A DNA stretch of 64,000 bases from Oxyruncus cristatus (taxonomy: Eukaryota > Chordata > Aves > Passeriformes > Cotingidae): positions 443,776 through 507,775 of the forward strand of contig VXAY01003172.1 in NCBI GenBank assembly GCA_013399855.1. Reading direction: 5' to 3'. The number at the start of each line of letters is the position of its first letter. Positions within the stretch are counted from its first letter, which is position 1. Below the pieces are notes generated by a model. It was not told where the DNA came from. It did no database searches and saw nothing but the letters and a program-made list of their open reading frames with translations. Of this stretch, positions 25,872-40,800 are shown in pieces. A program made the translations under genes and the position numbers.

Positions 25872-28800
25872 NNNNNNNNNNNNNNNNNGGGCGCTGCACT
25901 GAGAGCGGCCCCGCGGGGACAGCGCCGGACGGTGCCCCGGGCAGGGGCCCCCCCGGCCGGGCCCGAACCGGAGCTGCAGGGAATGGCCCCGGGCAGCCGT
26001 GCCCGGGAACAGCCGGTGCGAGGGGCGGGAGGGACGCGGGGCCGGCGGCGGGCCGGGGCTGCGCTGGGCACACGTGGGTACACCGGTTGTGTCACGCGTG
26101 TACACAAATGGACGCGTGATAAACCCGGCACTGAGCGTGTGGTTCCAGCAGCCTCGACCGAGCCGCTGGGGTTAGGCTGTGTCTGCACAAACGTTGTCTC
26201 ACGGTGTCAGTGCCACTGCACGGCTCCCGGTCCGCACAGGGCTCCTGTCGTTTTCCGGATTCAGTTTGTGGCCCCGCATGTTGTTACCGACACGATTCAA
26301 ATTATCTTTTGAAGGCTGAGGTACAGTGTAATTGGGGCTCTTCAGTGACATTCATGTCTGTAGAATCTAAGCCCGTTAGGAACCTTAATTCATTTAAAAG
26401 ACAAAAATAAATAATACCGAGCAAATACAAGTAAAAGTATTTGCAGTCTGGAGTGGAAAAGAGTGGCCCAGAGTAGTAAAAGTCAAAAGTACAAATACCT
26501 TTGGTGACCTGAGGCCTCTGCTTCTCTGTGTGAAGCACTTCACACAACTGAATTTTTTAATCTTGCCTTAGACTATCCAGGTAGGCATCTGGATGGTAAG
26601 GAGAACACTTAAGGTCACTTCAAAGTCTGGGCTGTCACCACACGGGGAGTTTCTGGCATCCAGAATCTACTTGTCCAGCATTTCACTGAACTGAGGCCTC
26701 TTATTGCTTCCTGCAGTCTCCTGCCTTTTCTGTCTGAGCAATTGGACCTGTTTCCTTGGCTCCTTTCACTGCATACGCTGCTCAGCCCCAGGGAACCTTT
26801 GTGCTCAGGAAGGTGAAGATCCTATGGAAAAGCATGCACATGCATTGCAGGGCTGTAATTCCATGATCTTGAAGGAGCAAATTAAGGCTGTAAAATGTAT
26901 TTTCAACAACAGATAAACTTTTCAGCTTTGCGTGGTGATAGGCATTCATTTCTGTTCTTCCATTGTAATTTTGGACATATTAGGCCTCTCTACATCTAAT
27001 TAGGCCAAACAGTTCAAATTCTATATTGTGTTGTGGTTTGTTCTCTTAGAATTAAGTATTTTTCCAGCATAGATGCCGTGTGTCACCAAATAGGTAACTT
27101 AAAATCAGGCAATATCATACATGGAATTTATACAGAGTTCAGTGTAAAATATTTCAGCCAGAACATTTTTAGCTGAAACAAATAAATAGCTCATGAGTGC
27201 CCATGCAGGAATGTGCATGGGAGAGAATCGGTTCTAGCTGGCTCTTGGCTCTGTGAGGTTTAGTGTCATCCATTCAATGTGAGATTCTTACAAGTGTGGG
27301 TGTTTTAAAAGCTACAGTTTTACCATCATGAGATCTGTCCCTTCCCACATTCCAGGTTTCTAATGCAGGTGTTCTGTCTGTGTTTCAGTGGTCGAAGGAT
27401 TGGCTCTGCTGGATTTAGGAGTCTCACCGTATTCTGGAGCTATTTTTCATGAGGTTGGTGTGCATGCTTCGTTTTAAATGAGATATTCAAGTGGCACATG
27501 TCTTAGTCTTGCAGGTCACAGCCTGTCTTGTCCCAAAGGCTTTAGAGAACCTCAGCTCATGTAGTTATTGTGCAGTAGTTGTAGTGACCAGCATGAGGAA
27601 ATACAGTTAATCACAGAGTATCTCGTTGTGCAGGTGATAGATATCGCAATATTTGCTACTGCATATAAAAAGCCTGAGACAGGGGAGCTCTGTAATAAGT
27701 GAAATATTCTGTTCACATCCAGATGTTTCTGTGGGCAGAAGCCGGAGCAGGGAGACACAGTGTCACTGTGGGTCTGATACCATGTACTGGGTAACAGTAG
27801 CTGGAGTTTCTGCATTTGTAGAAATATTGAGACTAGCACAAGCATGCAGTTTATTTATTCCTCATCTTGAAAATGCCTTATTCCTAATGAGGAATGAGGC
27901 ATTTTAACTTAAGCACCTGTGGGGGTTTGTCTGCTCAAGTGGTCTTATTGATATGAAGGTACACACACACAGTGTCACTTAGGTGAGGCAGGTACTTTGT
28001 ATCCTTCTGAAAACTGGTTTCTTTTCAATAAATTCTCCTTCTCTAGATACAGTTTTCTCCCTGTGAAATACTTTCCCATGCTTATTTAGACATTATTTAT
28101 AAAGTATTTTAAAATAAATCTATTTTCTCACAGTGAAGACTGAATTTACAGCATGTAAATGTAGTACTTCCAGATTACGCTTTTGTGCAATAGGAATAAT
28201 TCAGAAACATGCTTTTCCTCTTACCTAGAAGGGAAAGTCTGTGGGAGTAAGAGGATGATAGGACTATAACCCTACTGCTTTATGTTTTTAACATCTTTCT
28301 TATTTTTGCATTATAAAACTCATCTAAACAACAGGCTCAACAGTGAAACCAGCTATGTAGGAAATCTTTCAAAAGTACCTGCAAACATCCTGAAAAAAAT
28401 AGATGCTGTAGGAAAAAATGTCATTTTCTAAAGCTGGTTTTTGTATGCTTTCTATTGTAAGTCTCTCATTAGCAGCAGAATTGAAAAGTTGGAATAGAAT
28501 ACAGCTTTCAAAGTTGATGGTGTCTTTAATAAAGTGTATTGAGGACTCTGCCAGGAATAAGGCCAGTAAATGTGCTTTGAATAATCACTTAGCTCTGAAG
28601 TACCAATGTTGGAGAAGAGGCCAAAGAAAATGACTTTGGCAGTGTCTTGTAGTACTAAGTTTTTCTCATCAAATTAATGATGTATTTTATCTGGACGGTA
28701 TTTGACATGGATTTCCCTTCTGTTCTCCTTTAGACCCCACTGATAATCTATCTCTTTCACTTCCTGATTGAATATGCTGAACTGGTGTTCATGGTAAGTG

Positions 28801-31800
28801 CTCCTGGAAAGCTCCTCTTGAAAGGCCCCTTTCAGGGAAATGCTCAGTATGACTTTGAGTCCTGCGGGAACTGGGGACCTTCAGGCTCCCTGTAGCTCAG
28901 ATTCCTGCTGAGCTCACATTTAATTAGAAAGGCAGCTTTGCCTGTACAAACCCACTATTCAGGCTTTTCACTTCTTGTACATACTCCTTTTTTTTGTGAG
29001 TTCTTCCTTAGATAAGTATCCCCACTGCGGGATAGGATGGTGTCGTTTTATTTCAGATTTCAAAGGTTACCTCTTAAAGGTAACAAAATACTTTGTCCCC
29101 CCAGCCTAATCCTTACATTGCTGTTTCTCACTAAACCCACTAAACCACTGCTGTTTCTCACCAAACCCCAGGCCTGCAAAGAGCATAAATGGGTACATCC
29201 TCCAAATGTCTCTTGTAAATTGTTCTTCAACTTCTGCATAGTTCAGGACAGAAATCCTATAGCTGGCTGCACATGGCACGCAGTGGAGCCTCTGTCCCCA
29301 GTTCCCTGCCAGGCAGGGCTTGTGCAGAGATAACAGCCTTCTGCCCTGGGCTAGTGCTGGTTGTTCAGATGACTGTGCTGCTGCCTTGGAAGTTTAGGAC
29401 AGCTCAAGGTACTGCTGGATTAATGGCCAGAGGGGTTTAACCAGCTGGTCACTGCCCCAGTGTTACCCGTGCTCTAACTAGACCAGTGATTCTCTCTAAT
29501 ACCCTCGCTTGCCTCAGTTTCTTTCCTCTTAATTCCCCATTCTCTTGTTTTGTAAATATTTGGTACAGTTCATGCTTGCAAGGTGAACCCGTGGTGTGTG
29601 AGGGCACTGTACAAATCAGCAACCCAATGTTTTTAAAGCTTGTGTTTTCTTCCCATGAGCTGAGTCAGATTAGCCTCCTTATTCACTGCTGACCAATATC
29701 TTTTTCTTCATTTATTTATTTTGCTTACAATCAGTCTGTCTATCCCTTGCTTTTTTAGATAACTGATGTGCTAACTGCTGTTGCCCTTTACTTGGCCATC
29801 CAGGACTTCAACAAAGTTGTGGTAAGCTGACTGGTCATATTTTAATGATAAACAAACATGAGGACTCAATGTGGTAAACAACGGAGCTATTTGAAGTTTT
29901 GTTGTGGCACTATTACAGTATGAAACACACTGCATGTGAATGATGATCACATGTAGTGTACAGTCTTCTACAGCCTGAATGTTTTACGTTGGAGAGGGTC
30001 TCTTGGCACACAGCATGAGATAATACACAGACTAGAAATGTGTAAAGGAAGAAGTAGAAACGTCCAAGGATGCTGAGGTGACATAACTCATTCTAGCGAG
30101 TGTGGTGGGAGTCTGACACCAAGTATTACTCGTTCCCTTCAAATTATAAGTACCTGTATTTGGAGGCGAGTGATTCCTCCCAGCTCCCTCTCACAAGTCG
30201 CTCAAAGAACATTTTGTGTAAGCACTGCTGTGCTCTCTGCAATTCCAGAGGGGCAGGGATTCATTATTAGCATCAAGAGGGAGGCTACATCTTCTACAAT
30301 ATCTGTGTGGTCTCCCATTCAGCTGTGTGCTTGTTCCTTGTCCTCTGACTTTGAGGTTGAAGAAATAACTCACAGTAGAACTGCAGACATGTAAAAATCC
30401 CACATGCGAGTTACTTTGCTTGTTGAGAATTTATTGCCAGCATCTCTGTCTTTCTGTCTCACCATGACATAGTTTCATAGGTTCAGATTTCAGATTTCTC
30501 TTTTGTCGCCGTGGAGAGCCTCAGAGAACAAGATAGATGAAAGACAGATTTAGTCTAGAGGTATCCGTCTTCAAAATAACAAAGACCGCATACTTGTGAG
30601 TCACGGGTTTTCAGTGGCTTGTGTGTTGAACAGTGAATCTGAAAACTCAGCTTTTCATTAGAGATCCAGACTGGCGTTAGGAAGGTTGAGAGTATTCAAC
30701 TCTAGTGTGGTGAATTCACTGTCGGCTGGGTCAAGAGCTAGACACAGATAATTAAGGAAGTTCAAATGAATAGACATCTGCTTTCTCTTGAGTCTCACTT
30801 CAGTTGTTAAGTATTAGGGAAAGGAGAGAGGGTGTTTTGCTCTGTTTGTACAACTCCTCACATAACTAGAGTTTTAGCTCACACTTGGGGCTCAGATATG
30901 CTCTACAGTAATAGAAACCCCAAGTAATTGGCTGAGAAATATGAAATAGAATTACACAAGTAATATGAAACCGTGGCTTTCCTCTCCTGACAGTCTTTGA
31001 TCATTCTCCCTTGTTCAGTTCAAAAAGCAGAAGCTCCTAATAGAGCTGGACAAATATGCACCAGATGTGGCTGAGCTCATCCAGACACCCATGGAGATGC
31101 ACTACATCCCCCTCAAGGTAGCACTGTTGTAAGTATTGCTCTTGTAGGCCGCAGTGGGCTGCTTTGGTTCCTCAGCTCCCTTTGGGTTTCATTTTTCTCA
31201 TTTGGGGCTTCAACATTTGTCGAAGGTTGTTTTTTTTTCCCCGGAAATTCCAGATTTCCTATTGGCCCTGAATACTCAGCTAGAAAGAGAAAAGCAGATG
31301 CATTTGCACATGTTTGTTGCCAGCAAGTGAATTTACTCAGGTCCTCCAAGACAGGCTCAACAGCATAAGGTCATTAATTTGGTAGCAAGAATGTTGTGTC
31401 TGCACAGATCACATCCCCATTTATTTTGCCTGTATGCTAATGTTGTCAAAATTGATTCTGTGCCTTCCAAATGGTGCCTTTTCAGAAAAATTAGGAGAAT
31501 TTTTGAGCAGTCGGACAAAATGCATGCTGAATATCACAAGCTGAGTATCCCAAATTGCTTGTTACAGTTCAAAGATATTTTCAGGTTGTCATCTTAATAA
31601 TTTCATGTCTTGGTATTCCTCTGTATACTAAACATTTTTTTATTTCAGAAGACTTCAATTAAAATCATATACAAGCAAGATACCTACTGTTAATGAATTT
31701 TTTTTTAATTGGTGTTTTGACACAGAGAAATTATCTGAATTATTCTTTGTCAGAGAGAATTCTCCATTAGATACGTTTTTCTTTTTTCTCATTTTCTCAT

Positions 31801-34800
31801 GAATTTTTTAAATGTCAAATTCCCCCTGGCAAGAAGGGTAGAATGGGTAAATTGCAGTCTGTTTTGTTCATTACCAGAGCTGGCATCGAATTGTACCTGT
31901 CCTGCTGTAGGCTGGCCCTGTAAAAACACTGAAAAAGACAGACTGAAGCTCAGAGAAATAGGAAAATACAAAGAGATAATTAGGAAATCATCAGGCCTGT
32001 CTATTCACTCTGATGATTAATTTAGTTATTAGCAAAGCTCATGGATACATTTGGGTTATTGTATGGTAGTCCTTCCAAACCTTTTTCTGTGCTCTGAACC
32101 TAGTTAAATGAAATTATTGTAGTTCTCACTTCCAGAGGGAGCTGGCATCCTTGCCAGCTGAAGTGTGGCTGCATTCTGGAGGGTAAAGGTATTCAGAGTC
32201 TTTCTATAATTCCAGTTGAAATGTGCCAGACTTGCATAGCTGGCAGGTTTTGTGCTCACATCAGGCCACCGTGAATATAAGTGATTGCTCTGCCACAGCT
32301 GAGCACCAGGAGACTGGTACACTTGGGTTGGGGGAAACTCTGCTCCTGTCTCAGAATTTGTTTCCATCTTACCTTTTTATACTTCTTCAGAGTAGATGTG
32401 CGTAGCAGAAAAAGTTTGCTTTGGATCCAATAATCCTAGATCTGGCTGAATAAATGTACAGTGTTTCTGCAAAGCAAGAAACACTTTTGGTAGTTGTTTT
32501 CTAGGCTGGAACTTGCATTTTGGAGATCTTAGATCTTCCCAACTCTCCTTTCTGTAGTAGGCTCCCTGTGGCCACTGTGTCCAGGGCTCCAATCCAAAAG
32601 TCTAGTTTTTGCTCCAGATTGAAGAACCTGTTCAGCTGAGTTAATTTGCCGATGAGACGATCCCATCAACTGTAAATAAAGTGCATCTGTTTTTTCTTTG
32701 AACATCTCTTTATTAGATACTGTCTCCTTTGCATGTAACCTGAGCTTTGCTCTTTTTCAGCTACCTGTTAAACCCCTACTCTGTGATGTCTTGTGTGGCA
32801 AAGTCCACCTGCGCCATCAACAACTCTGTCATTGCATTCTTCATTTTAGCTACAATAAAAGGTAACACAAGGAAGAAAAAAGTGTTCTTTATGACTTTCT
32901 AGGAAGATTATAAATGTAGCAAAAATTAAATCCAGATGGAACTTTACAGATAAGATTGCTACAAAGATCTCAGTGAAACCCAGCAGAAACAGGACTGGAG
33001 CAAAGTCAAAGTTCTACCTGAAATCACGAGATCAAGAGACTTTATAGTTAAGTGAAAACTTACTTTAACCTCAGTGCACCCAGGAGTTTCATATCTAAAA
33101 ACTGACTCCTTTTCCTGGGTGGCTTCAAATAGTTTTCTGTTCAGGAAGGAATAGGTCTGTGTATTGGAGGACATAATGCTGTGTTGCTCTTCTTTTGCAT
33201 GTGAATATGCACTTAAAATGTTGTACACAATTTATTTTCAAAGTTTGTCTGTGAACTTTCATCAAAAAGCAAACAGTTGCCTGCAACTGTGATTTAGCTT
33301 TCACTCAGAGTTGTAAGTATGGTTTGAAATTCACTAATTGAACTTGGGGGAAGCAGAAGCAGTAACCAAAGGCCCATACCAGCACAGCTGAATAGATTAT
33401 GTCAGAGTAACTGTTTCATTCATCTCGTGCATAATGCCAGCTTTCTGTTTCTTTGACTCTCCAGTGCTAAAATCTTTTAGCATATGTGATTTGTACTAGT
33501 CACCTAATTTTAGGAGTTCTCTGCAGGGCCCAGATCCAAGCACTATGAAAAAAAGCTGATATATAGATGGTTTTTATTAGTGTTTCCAGAAGGAAGTTTT
33601 TCTCTAATTTTTGGCTAGTTGAGTCAGGAGGGACTTCCATTTAAAAAGTATTTGCAATAGCAAACGTGGGATCTGTTTAGTTAAATGGATTTTTAACTGT
33701 TCACGGATACCGTAAAACCAATACTTTGGTCATAGACAAAACTGTAGTGGCTGTCTGTTGTGGTTTCTCCCTGACTGGGAATGTGGCCATCTGGGCTTTG
33801 AAGTGGACAAAGAGGGATATCGGGTTATGACTGTGATTTCTGGGAATCAATTCTTTAGATCTGTACAGAATTGAGCACTCGATAAAGTAGAGGATAGGGA
33901 GGTTTCTGTCAGGAGAGTGTAGTTGGAGAGTGGAGAAGGCTCATCACCAGGTAACCCTCTATTTTCTCTTTCAAAGGTGAGACAGAGACAGGCTCTCTGA
34001 ATGTGTGATGTCAGGCTGGGCCAGTTGGGCCAGTGCACTGAGTCAGGGTTCTTGCTGTCTAAGCTGCATTTTTACAGAGGCCTTCCATCTAGTCTATAGC
34101 TATAACCAGGCTTGTATTTTTGTTGTTTAACCTGAGACCTTTTGGACTTGATTTCTGATGTTGGCAGGTGGGGAATGTAAGTACTCAGCACTGAGCTCGG
34201 CCTGAGACACCTCAAATAAAGCTGCTTCAGTAAAGGCATTCGTATTTTTCAGACCACTTGGGAAAGCTGTGCTAATCCTTTCTGTGCCTCAGTTTTGGCT
34301 AATGCCACTTCATTTCTTCAGCTGCAGACTTTTGCTTGCTGTCTGGTCAGAGCTTTGCTGGGGCCCTGACACCTTGTGGTGTTGAGGTTATCCAGATGAG
34401 CATGCCCAGTATGACAGCTCTTACATGTAGATATGACATTAACAGCAGCCAGCATGGTCTTTATATAGACTGAATGACATTAATCTCTTTCTGTATGTGA
34501 ATGCCAGGAGATACAAACCAGTCAGTGGTTCCTTTATGTGGAGTCAGTCATTCTCCATTCAAAATGCAGTTAACAAGAAGACACCCTCCAGGATACATTC
34601 TTCTAAAAACTCCTTTAAGTGGTGTTGTGATATTTGTGAAACCCCTGCAGAGGGTTATATATTTCTTCCCATTTGGATTTTCTGTCTGTATGGCAGTTAA
34701 CAGTATATATTCGTACAAATGAACATTTTTTGTCTTTGCAGGTAGTGCCTTCCTCAGTGCTGTGTTCCTGGCCTTAGCAACATACCAGTCACTCTACCCA

Positions 34801-37800
34801 CTCACACTGTTTGCTCCAGCCCTTCTTTACCTTTTGCAGGTAGATGATTTCTAACTGTTGGTACCTGTTGTCTTCTTGTGGCTGTTCAGGGGCAGTCCTT
34901 GGCTATTGAGAGAGGACTCAGGCAAATGTAGAGTTTCAAAAAAGGGACTGTCCTCAAGCCATGGCAATTTTGAAACCTTAATGGGAATGCCTGTGAGTGG
35001 AGAGAAGGGAGCAGGAGGTCACCTACAGAACTTGCCCAAATAAATCCTGTTCTTTGTGTCATGGGAATAGCAATGAAGGTTTTAGAGCTGGAGAAGTTCC
35101 CTTGCACATGAATCACTGAGCTGTGTTAGTGTGAGGAGCTGTGTGTTTGAATTGCTCAAACTCAGAAATGCTGATTTGGGGTTTAGTGGCAAAAGGAACG
35201 TGCTTGTGAAAGAGTCTGGTTGTTCTTTTTCCCTCCCCGTTAACAGAACCCCCGAATTCCAGCAGGGCTGACCTTACTGATTTTATTCTGCTATGGGAGC
35301 AAGGTGAGGCTGTGACCACCAGCAGAGGCTCAACCCACTTCACAAGCCACTTTGAGATCATTTTTATTACTTTTGCCATTCTGAAATCCTGCTGTTGTGT
35401 GTTTCACCAGTCTTTCTTGGTTGCTTCTTATGATGGTTTTTATAGCTAAAACTACAGGTTCATTACAGCATGTTCTTAAATCTCTGAGCTTCCAAACAAA
35501 ATGAGAGCAAGTTCTAGTTCATTTACTTTCTCTGACTATCTGACATGAATGTCTTACTTTTTTTCAGAAATTTTGTTACTATTACTCTTTGCAAGACAAG
35601 AACTTCTGCAGAGTCAGTGTTGCTTTTTTAGTTTAGTAATTTTCGGGATAATTTGTTTCATGTGTTTTACATTTTGGTCTCATTTGTTCTCTTTTAACTT
35701 TAGTCAAATTGGGAGTAAACTACAAGCATTATACATCACATTCACGAGTAACAAGTGCTTTGATATGTGATTGCCTAATTTGCAACTTTTAAAGGCAATC
35801 ATGCCTTTTATCTAAATTTGTAAATGAACTTTCCTGCATTCTTTGTGCAGAACTAAATCACTTTTCTCCAGCACTTTCAAATCTGTCCTGCCAAAAATTG
35901 TTGGTAAACTTGCTTGCATTGTTCCAGCAAGTGACATTAAACATGCTGTGACTGAGAAAAGAGAGCATGCTTTACACAGAGCCCACAGCAGTTAGGACAG
36001 GCTCTCTGCACATCTCCTGCCATTGCAAAGCCCAGTACCCAGTGGAAAAGCCACATCACTGACCTGGAGCTGCAGAACTCGGAGTGATTCCCAAAGGTGT
36101 TTGCGTCTCTGTATTTTTCCATACAAATGCATTCAGGGGCCCTGTTGGAATGAGGTACCCAAATGACATGTTATGTGACAAGGGCTTGTGGTTGACTTGT
36201 GACGGGGACATGTGGCAGTGGCAGGACTGCAGCAGTTGTCTTTGAGGAAGCAGCCTTTCAGAGGGGCTCCTCTGTGCATGGGAGACCAGGAGATGTCCTC
36301 TTTCCCTGATTTTTAGCAGAGCAGGAGTGCCGGGCCAGGTGGTGGAGACCTGTCACCATGGGATGGTGGGTCATGGAGCAGGGCTTCAGTCAGCCCTTTT
36401 GTGAGGGTTCATGCAGTAGAAGACAGGCAGCAGTGCAGTATTGCAGACATGTCAGATACAAGTGTAGCTCTGAGAAGCTGTGTGTAAATTGTACACAGAG
36501 TGCAGGAGACATGACTGCAAGGAGAAGTGACCAGCTTTGCTGCTGTATGGTCAAGCACAGTTCTGGAAACATGTGCAATGTGTATGACTAAGTGGCCACA
36601 GTGAAGAACATCAAGCAAATTGTGCTTGAGAGCTGCTCCTTCCAGTGCCCTAGTGCCAGTGTTTGATGCTTTCTTTGGTTGATTTTAGGTGGTGTGCTGA
36701 ACACTCAGGCTTTCTTGTGGCTCCCCACCTGACAAAGTGCTTCTGTTTCACTTCCAGCGTCAGTTCATACCCATCAAACTGAAAAGCAAAAGCTTCTGGC
36801 TCTACACCATGCAGTATGCATCCCTGTACCTGTGCAGCCTGATAGTGATCATCTGCCTCTCCTTCTTCCTCCTCAACTCCTGGGATTTTATCCCAGCTGT
36901 TTACGGGTTTATGTGAGTATAAGGATTCTTACTGGTGGTGTTCTGTCTGGCCCCCCCGCCATGTTGTTTCTTGTCCATCACACATGGGTGCCCCGTTGCC
37001 TGACCCAAGATGTGTGGGATCTGTGATTTACTGGCAATGCAAGAAAAGAAAGGATATGTGGAGGAGAGCAGCCTACTTCTGTTAATTAACAGCAAAAATT
37101 AAAGACAGGAGGTGTTTTCCACTGAGTTGATTGGAAATGGGTTTCACTGTTGAGCTACCATGGCTGTGAAATATGTCTGGTTTGGAATGGTTTAAATTCT
37201 GCTGGGGCATTGAGAAGGATTTGCTGGCAAGATTTAAACCTGCTCTCCACGTTTTGTCACCCCTTTGTTTTCTCTTCCATAGGTTTACAATTTAGGTCCT
37301 TCATCCAGTAGCATAAAATGATTAATGTAACAGAAGCAGGGCAGTGGAAAACAATTTACCTTGACTTTAAAAATTTACCTTGACTTTTCTTTTCAAATTT
37401 CAGCCTTTCTGTTCCAGATCTGACACCCAATATTGGCCTTTTCTGGTACTTCTTTGCAGAGATGTTTGAACACTTCAGTCTTTTCTTCGTATGTGTGTTT
37501 CAAATCAATGTGTTCTTCTACACCATTCCCTTGGCAATAAAGCTAAAGTAAGTATGAGTGAGTTTCTCTTATAATGCTGGAGTCAGATGTCTCTATGTAA
37601 AAACCTGAAAAAGATTTTTTTACAGGATCTGCCCTCATTTCCCATAGTTTCAGTCTCTGTTCTTCTTCTATAGACTTGGGCTATGCAATGCCAACATGTG
37701 TTGCAAGCATCAAAAGAGAGAGCAGAAGTTGAGGCTGTAGAGGTACCTGCTCTCTGCCAGCATAAACCAGTGTAGTCAGAAAGCGAGAACTCCTGGCTGG

Positions 37801-40800
37801 AACTTTGAGTTCTTTATTGTCAGAAAAACAGTGACAATTTGGGGACTTTCCTAGCTGACTGTACTGACAACTTTTAGCCTTCTTTCTGCTAAAAACACTC
37901 ATTAACACACCTGGACTCTCAGTGAACGGAAACTTTTCACATGAATTGGATACAGACATCATAGTGTACCAGCAAGATAACTCTGGGCTTCTCCAAATCA
38001 TTGTCAGAGGGAAGCGCTGATTGCATTTGGTGAGTAAGACAGAGCAGGGGAGGAGCAGCGCAGGTGACCGATGGTATAAATGTGTGTTGAGTGAGGCCCA
38101 TGGTTTCTAGGTGAGGGCACTGTGCAGATGTGCCTGCCCTGACACTGCTGCTCTGCAGAGCAGCTCCGTCTGCCCCACTCAGCGCTCGGAGTCTTGTCTG
38201 GAGAGAACAGGGGTGCGAGAACCACAGAGTCTCCTCTGCGGGAGGTGTGCTCCCACAGCACGTCTGTGCCCTTGCCCATGCTTATTTCCAGTTCCAGTAG
38301 AGACCTACTGCATCCTCTTATCCTTTGTTTCTTTTCCCTTCCAGGGAGCACCCTGTGTTCTTCATGTTTGTCCAGATGGCCATCATTTCTATCTTCAAGT
38401 CCTATCCCACTGTGGGAGACGTTGCACTGTACATGGCCTTCCTTCCAGTCTGGAGCCACCTTTACAGATGTAAGTCCTTTGTGCTTGGTTATTCCTTATC
38501 TGTAATGGGAAAGGGCCTGTGAAATAATTGTCACCACTAAACCAAACCAGGCCCTTGTCCACAGACTCTCATGGCCTTCTTGGGATGTCTGGAAGGAGGC
38601 TTGATCATTTTTTTTCAAGTGCTACAGTCCCTAACATGTCTTTAGGACTAGGGTTGAAACTGGTCAAGGAGTACCTTATCTTCTAAGAGCAGTAAGGAGT
38701 ACTCCTTACTTCTACTAAGGAGTACATTATGAGTATCTTATCTTCCCCCTCTCTCCAAGTTGTTCTGAAGATTAACTTTTATATAAAAGCCTTTCACAGT
38801 CTGGTACAATGGATATGGCTTATTTGAATTGCATCTCCTGTTTAAGGTTGTGTAATTTAAACAGTGCTCCTACAATTGGTGAGTTCCCCAGCCTTAAAAT
38901 GCTGCACTTTGCAGTGGTTCTTTGTTTTGCATCTGCTTGTTTGCTTAGAGTGAAAGTAACTGAACTACTTCGACCAGTTGTCCAGTTTTTTCTTAAATGC
39001 TGCCTAAAGACCCTTTTTAACTCTTGAAATCACCAGAGAGCTTCCTGAGTTTTTCAGGCTCAGTCTATAGAACCTGCTGCCCTGGAGAGGTTTGGAAGTG
39101 CTGTGTTTTTCCTGGTGTTTCTTGCTTAAACGAACTACTTTGACCAACCCTGCCAGGTTGTCCAGGCCTTCTACTGCAGCCTTCTCCAAGCCAAGTGTGT
39201 TCATAGATGGCTTACCTGCCAGGTGACATAATCAGGAGTTAAGAGACTTGGAGATCTTCTGTTCTAGGTTTCAGGCTCAGGAGAGCTGAGGCCAAAGCAG
39301 CTGTGATCAGACAGGGCAGGAAGCCCCAGGCTGCCCCTGAACATGTTGCAGTTGGAGCAGGTGATGTACTTCTGAGAAATCCTCACTCAGTGTAGTTCAG
39401 TTGCACATTCCGAGCATCCAGTGAGAGAGTCAGTCATCTGTCACATGCTTCCACCCCAAAGTGTGTGAACAGACCTACTGATCAAGAAGTTTAAAAGAGG
39501 TGTGAACATGTTTGGATGTGACAATGCTCTTAAAACATCAGCTGCCTTCAGCTGCAGAGTGATGGGGAGTCTTTACTCTCCTTCAGGGGCATTGACTGAG
39601 CCATAGCCAAGCACCAGCAGCACATGTGCCAGGATGGATTACAACACTGCTGCCAAAGGATAGGCATAAACAGTTCACAGAAAACAAAATCGCTTCTGGC
39701 CTAGTAGTTCCCAGCTCTTTTAGACAAAGTTGTGCTTGGTTTTTGTCCATCTGACGCATACTCAGGCAGACTGATGGATTCTGGCCGCACTTGCACCTCC
39801 CGAGATCGTGTTTGTCAATGCATTTGGCCTCTAGGAGTTTCCTCCTTTCATGGAGTTTTCATTTCCTTGCCAACTCGAAGGAAATCTCTCTTTTCCTATG
39901 GCCCACAGGTTAATTTTTTCCTTTGTCATCAGCTTGATGAGGCTGGGGATTGACGTGCTCTGCTCTCTGAATTGTGATGCTGCTGGAAAGGCCCCTCTCC
40001 ATTCTACTGGTTATTGTAGTGTAGACACCAAAAAGGCAAAATATCCAAGGAAGAGTGTTTGGAAGCAGGACCTAGAAGGAAAGAGCTACAGAGGAGGATT
40101 TCACATTGAAGCAAAGGCTGAAGTATTTATTTTAAAGAGAATTATAGTGGATTTCTTATAAAAGCTCCCCAGGAAGTTATTAAAGCAAATTGTGAAAAAT
40201 TATTGGAGAGAAGTATGTGTTAGCAAGCACCTCTCACCCCCTGCACACATTCTAAATACCACTGCTGGTTGTGTGAGCATGGCTGCTCAATAATACATTA
40301 TTTTAACAGATTGGTTTTCTTTTGCAGTCCTCCGGAACATCTTCATCCTGTCATGTGTGCTCATTTTCTGCTCCTTCCTGTTCCCCGTTCTGTGGCATCT
40401 ATGGATTTATGCAGGAAGTGCCAACTCCAATTTTTATTATGCCATCACGTTGACTTTCAACATAGGGCAGGTCAGTAGAGCGAGGCCATCGAGGCTGCAC
40501 TGCGGGCAGGGCACTGGTTGGAGTGGCCTGTCAGCAACAGTGAGTTCTGCAGGATGTGGCTGGCTCTCTTGTGGGCCTGCATAGCAGCTTCCTGGCTCTC
40601 CTCCTGGAATTTGCTTGCTCCTTACCCTCTGGCACACTAATGGGAAAGAGTTCTGGTGGTATTTGAGCTACAGTTTAACAGTCCAGCCAGACTGTGCTGC
40701 AGGTTCCATGCTCTGTTGCTGATAGCAGAGGAGGAGCATCTCAGCATGGCAGAACACAGCACACCTGAATGGAGAAGGGGAGTAAGAGGGGAAGTGGAAA

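Larger units (their letters stand above)
25140..26110. promoter_or_regulatory. CpG-rich promoter block of PIGU
   Basis: GC content and CpG density rise sharply from about 25.14 kb and fall again after about 26.1 kb, flanking the PIGU start codon on both sides. No TATA box is evident near the start. This is the usual form of a housekeeping-gene promoter. Boundaries are by eye. Long open frames on both strands here are a result of high GC, not genes. Confidence 0.75.
27454..40327 (+). other. PIGU introns 2-10 (between the listed exons)
   Basis: The intervals between exons 2 and 11 are AT-rich intronic sequence. I recognise no CR1 copy or other gene in them. A short CA run lies near 27,960 and an 18-bp perfect palindrome at 38,692-38,709. 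Confidence 0.5.

Noticed and set aside
25189..26105. Long frames on both strands across the PIGU promoter
   Set aside because: Stop codons are rare by composition in the CpG island, and the frames run through the N gap. Only the PIGU exon 1 frame has homology.
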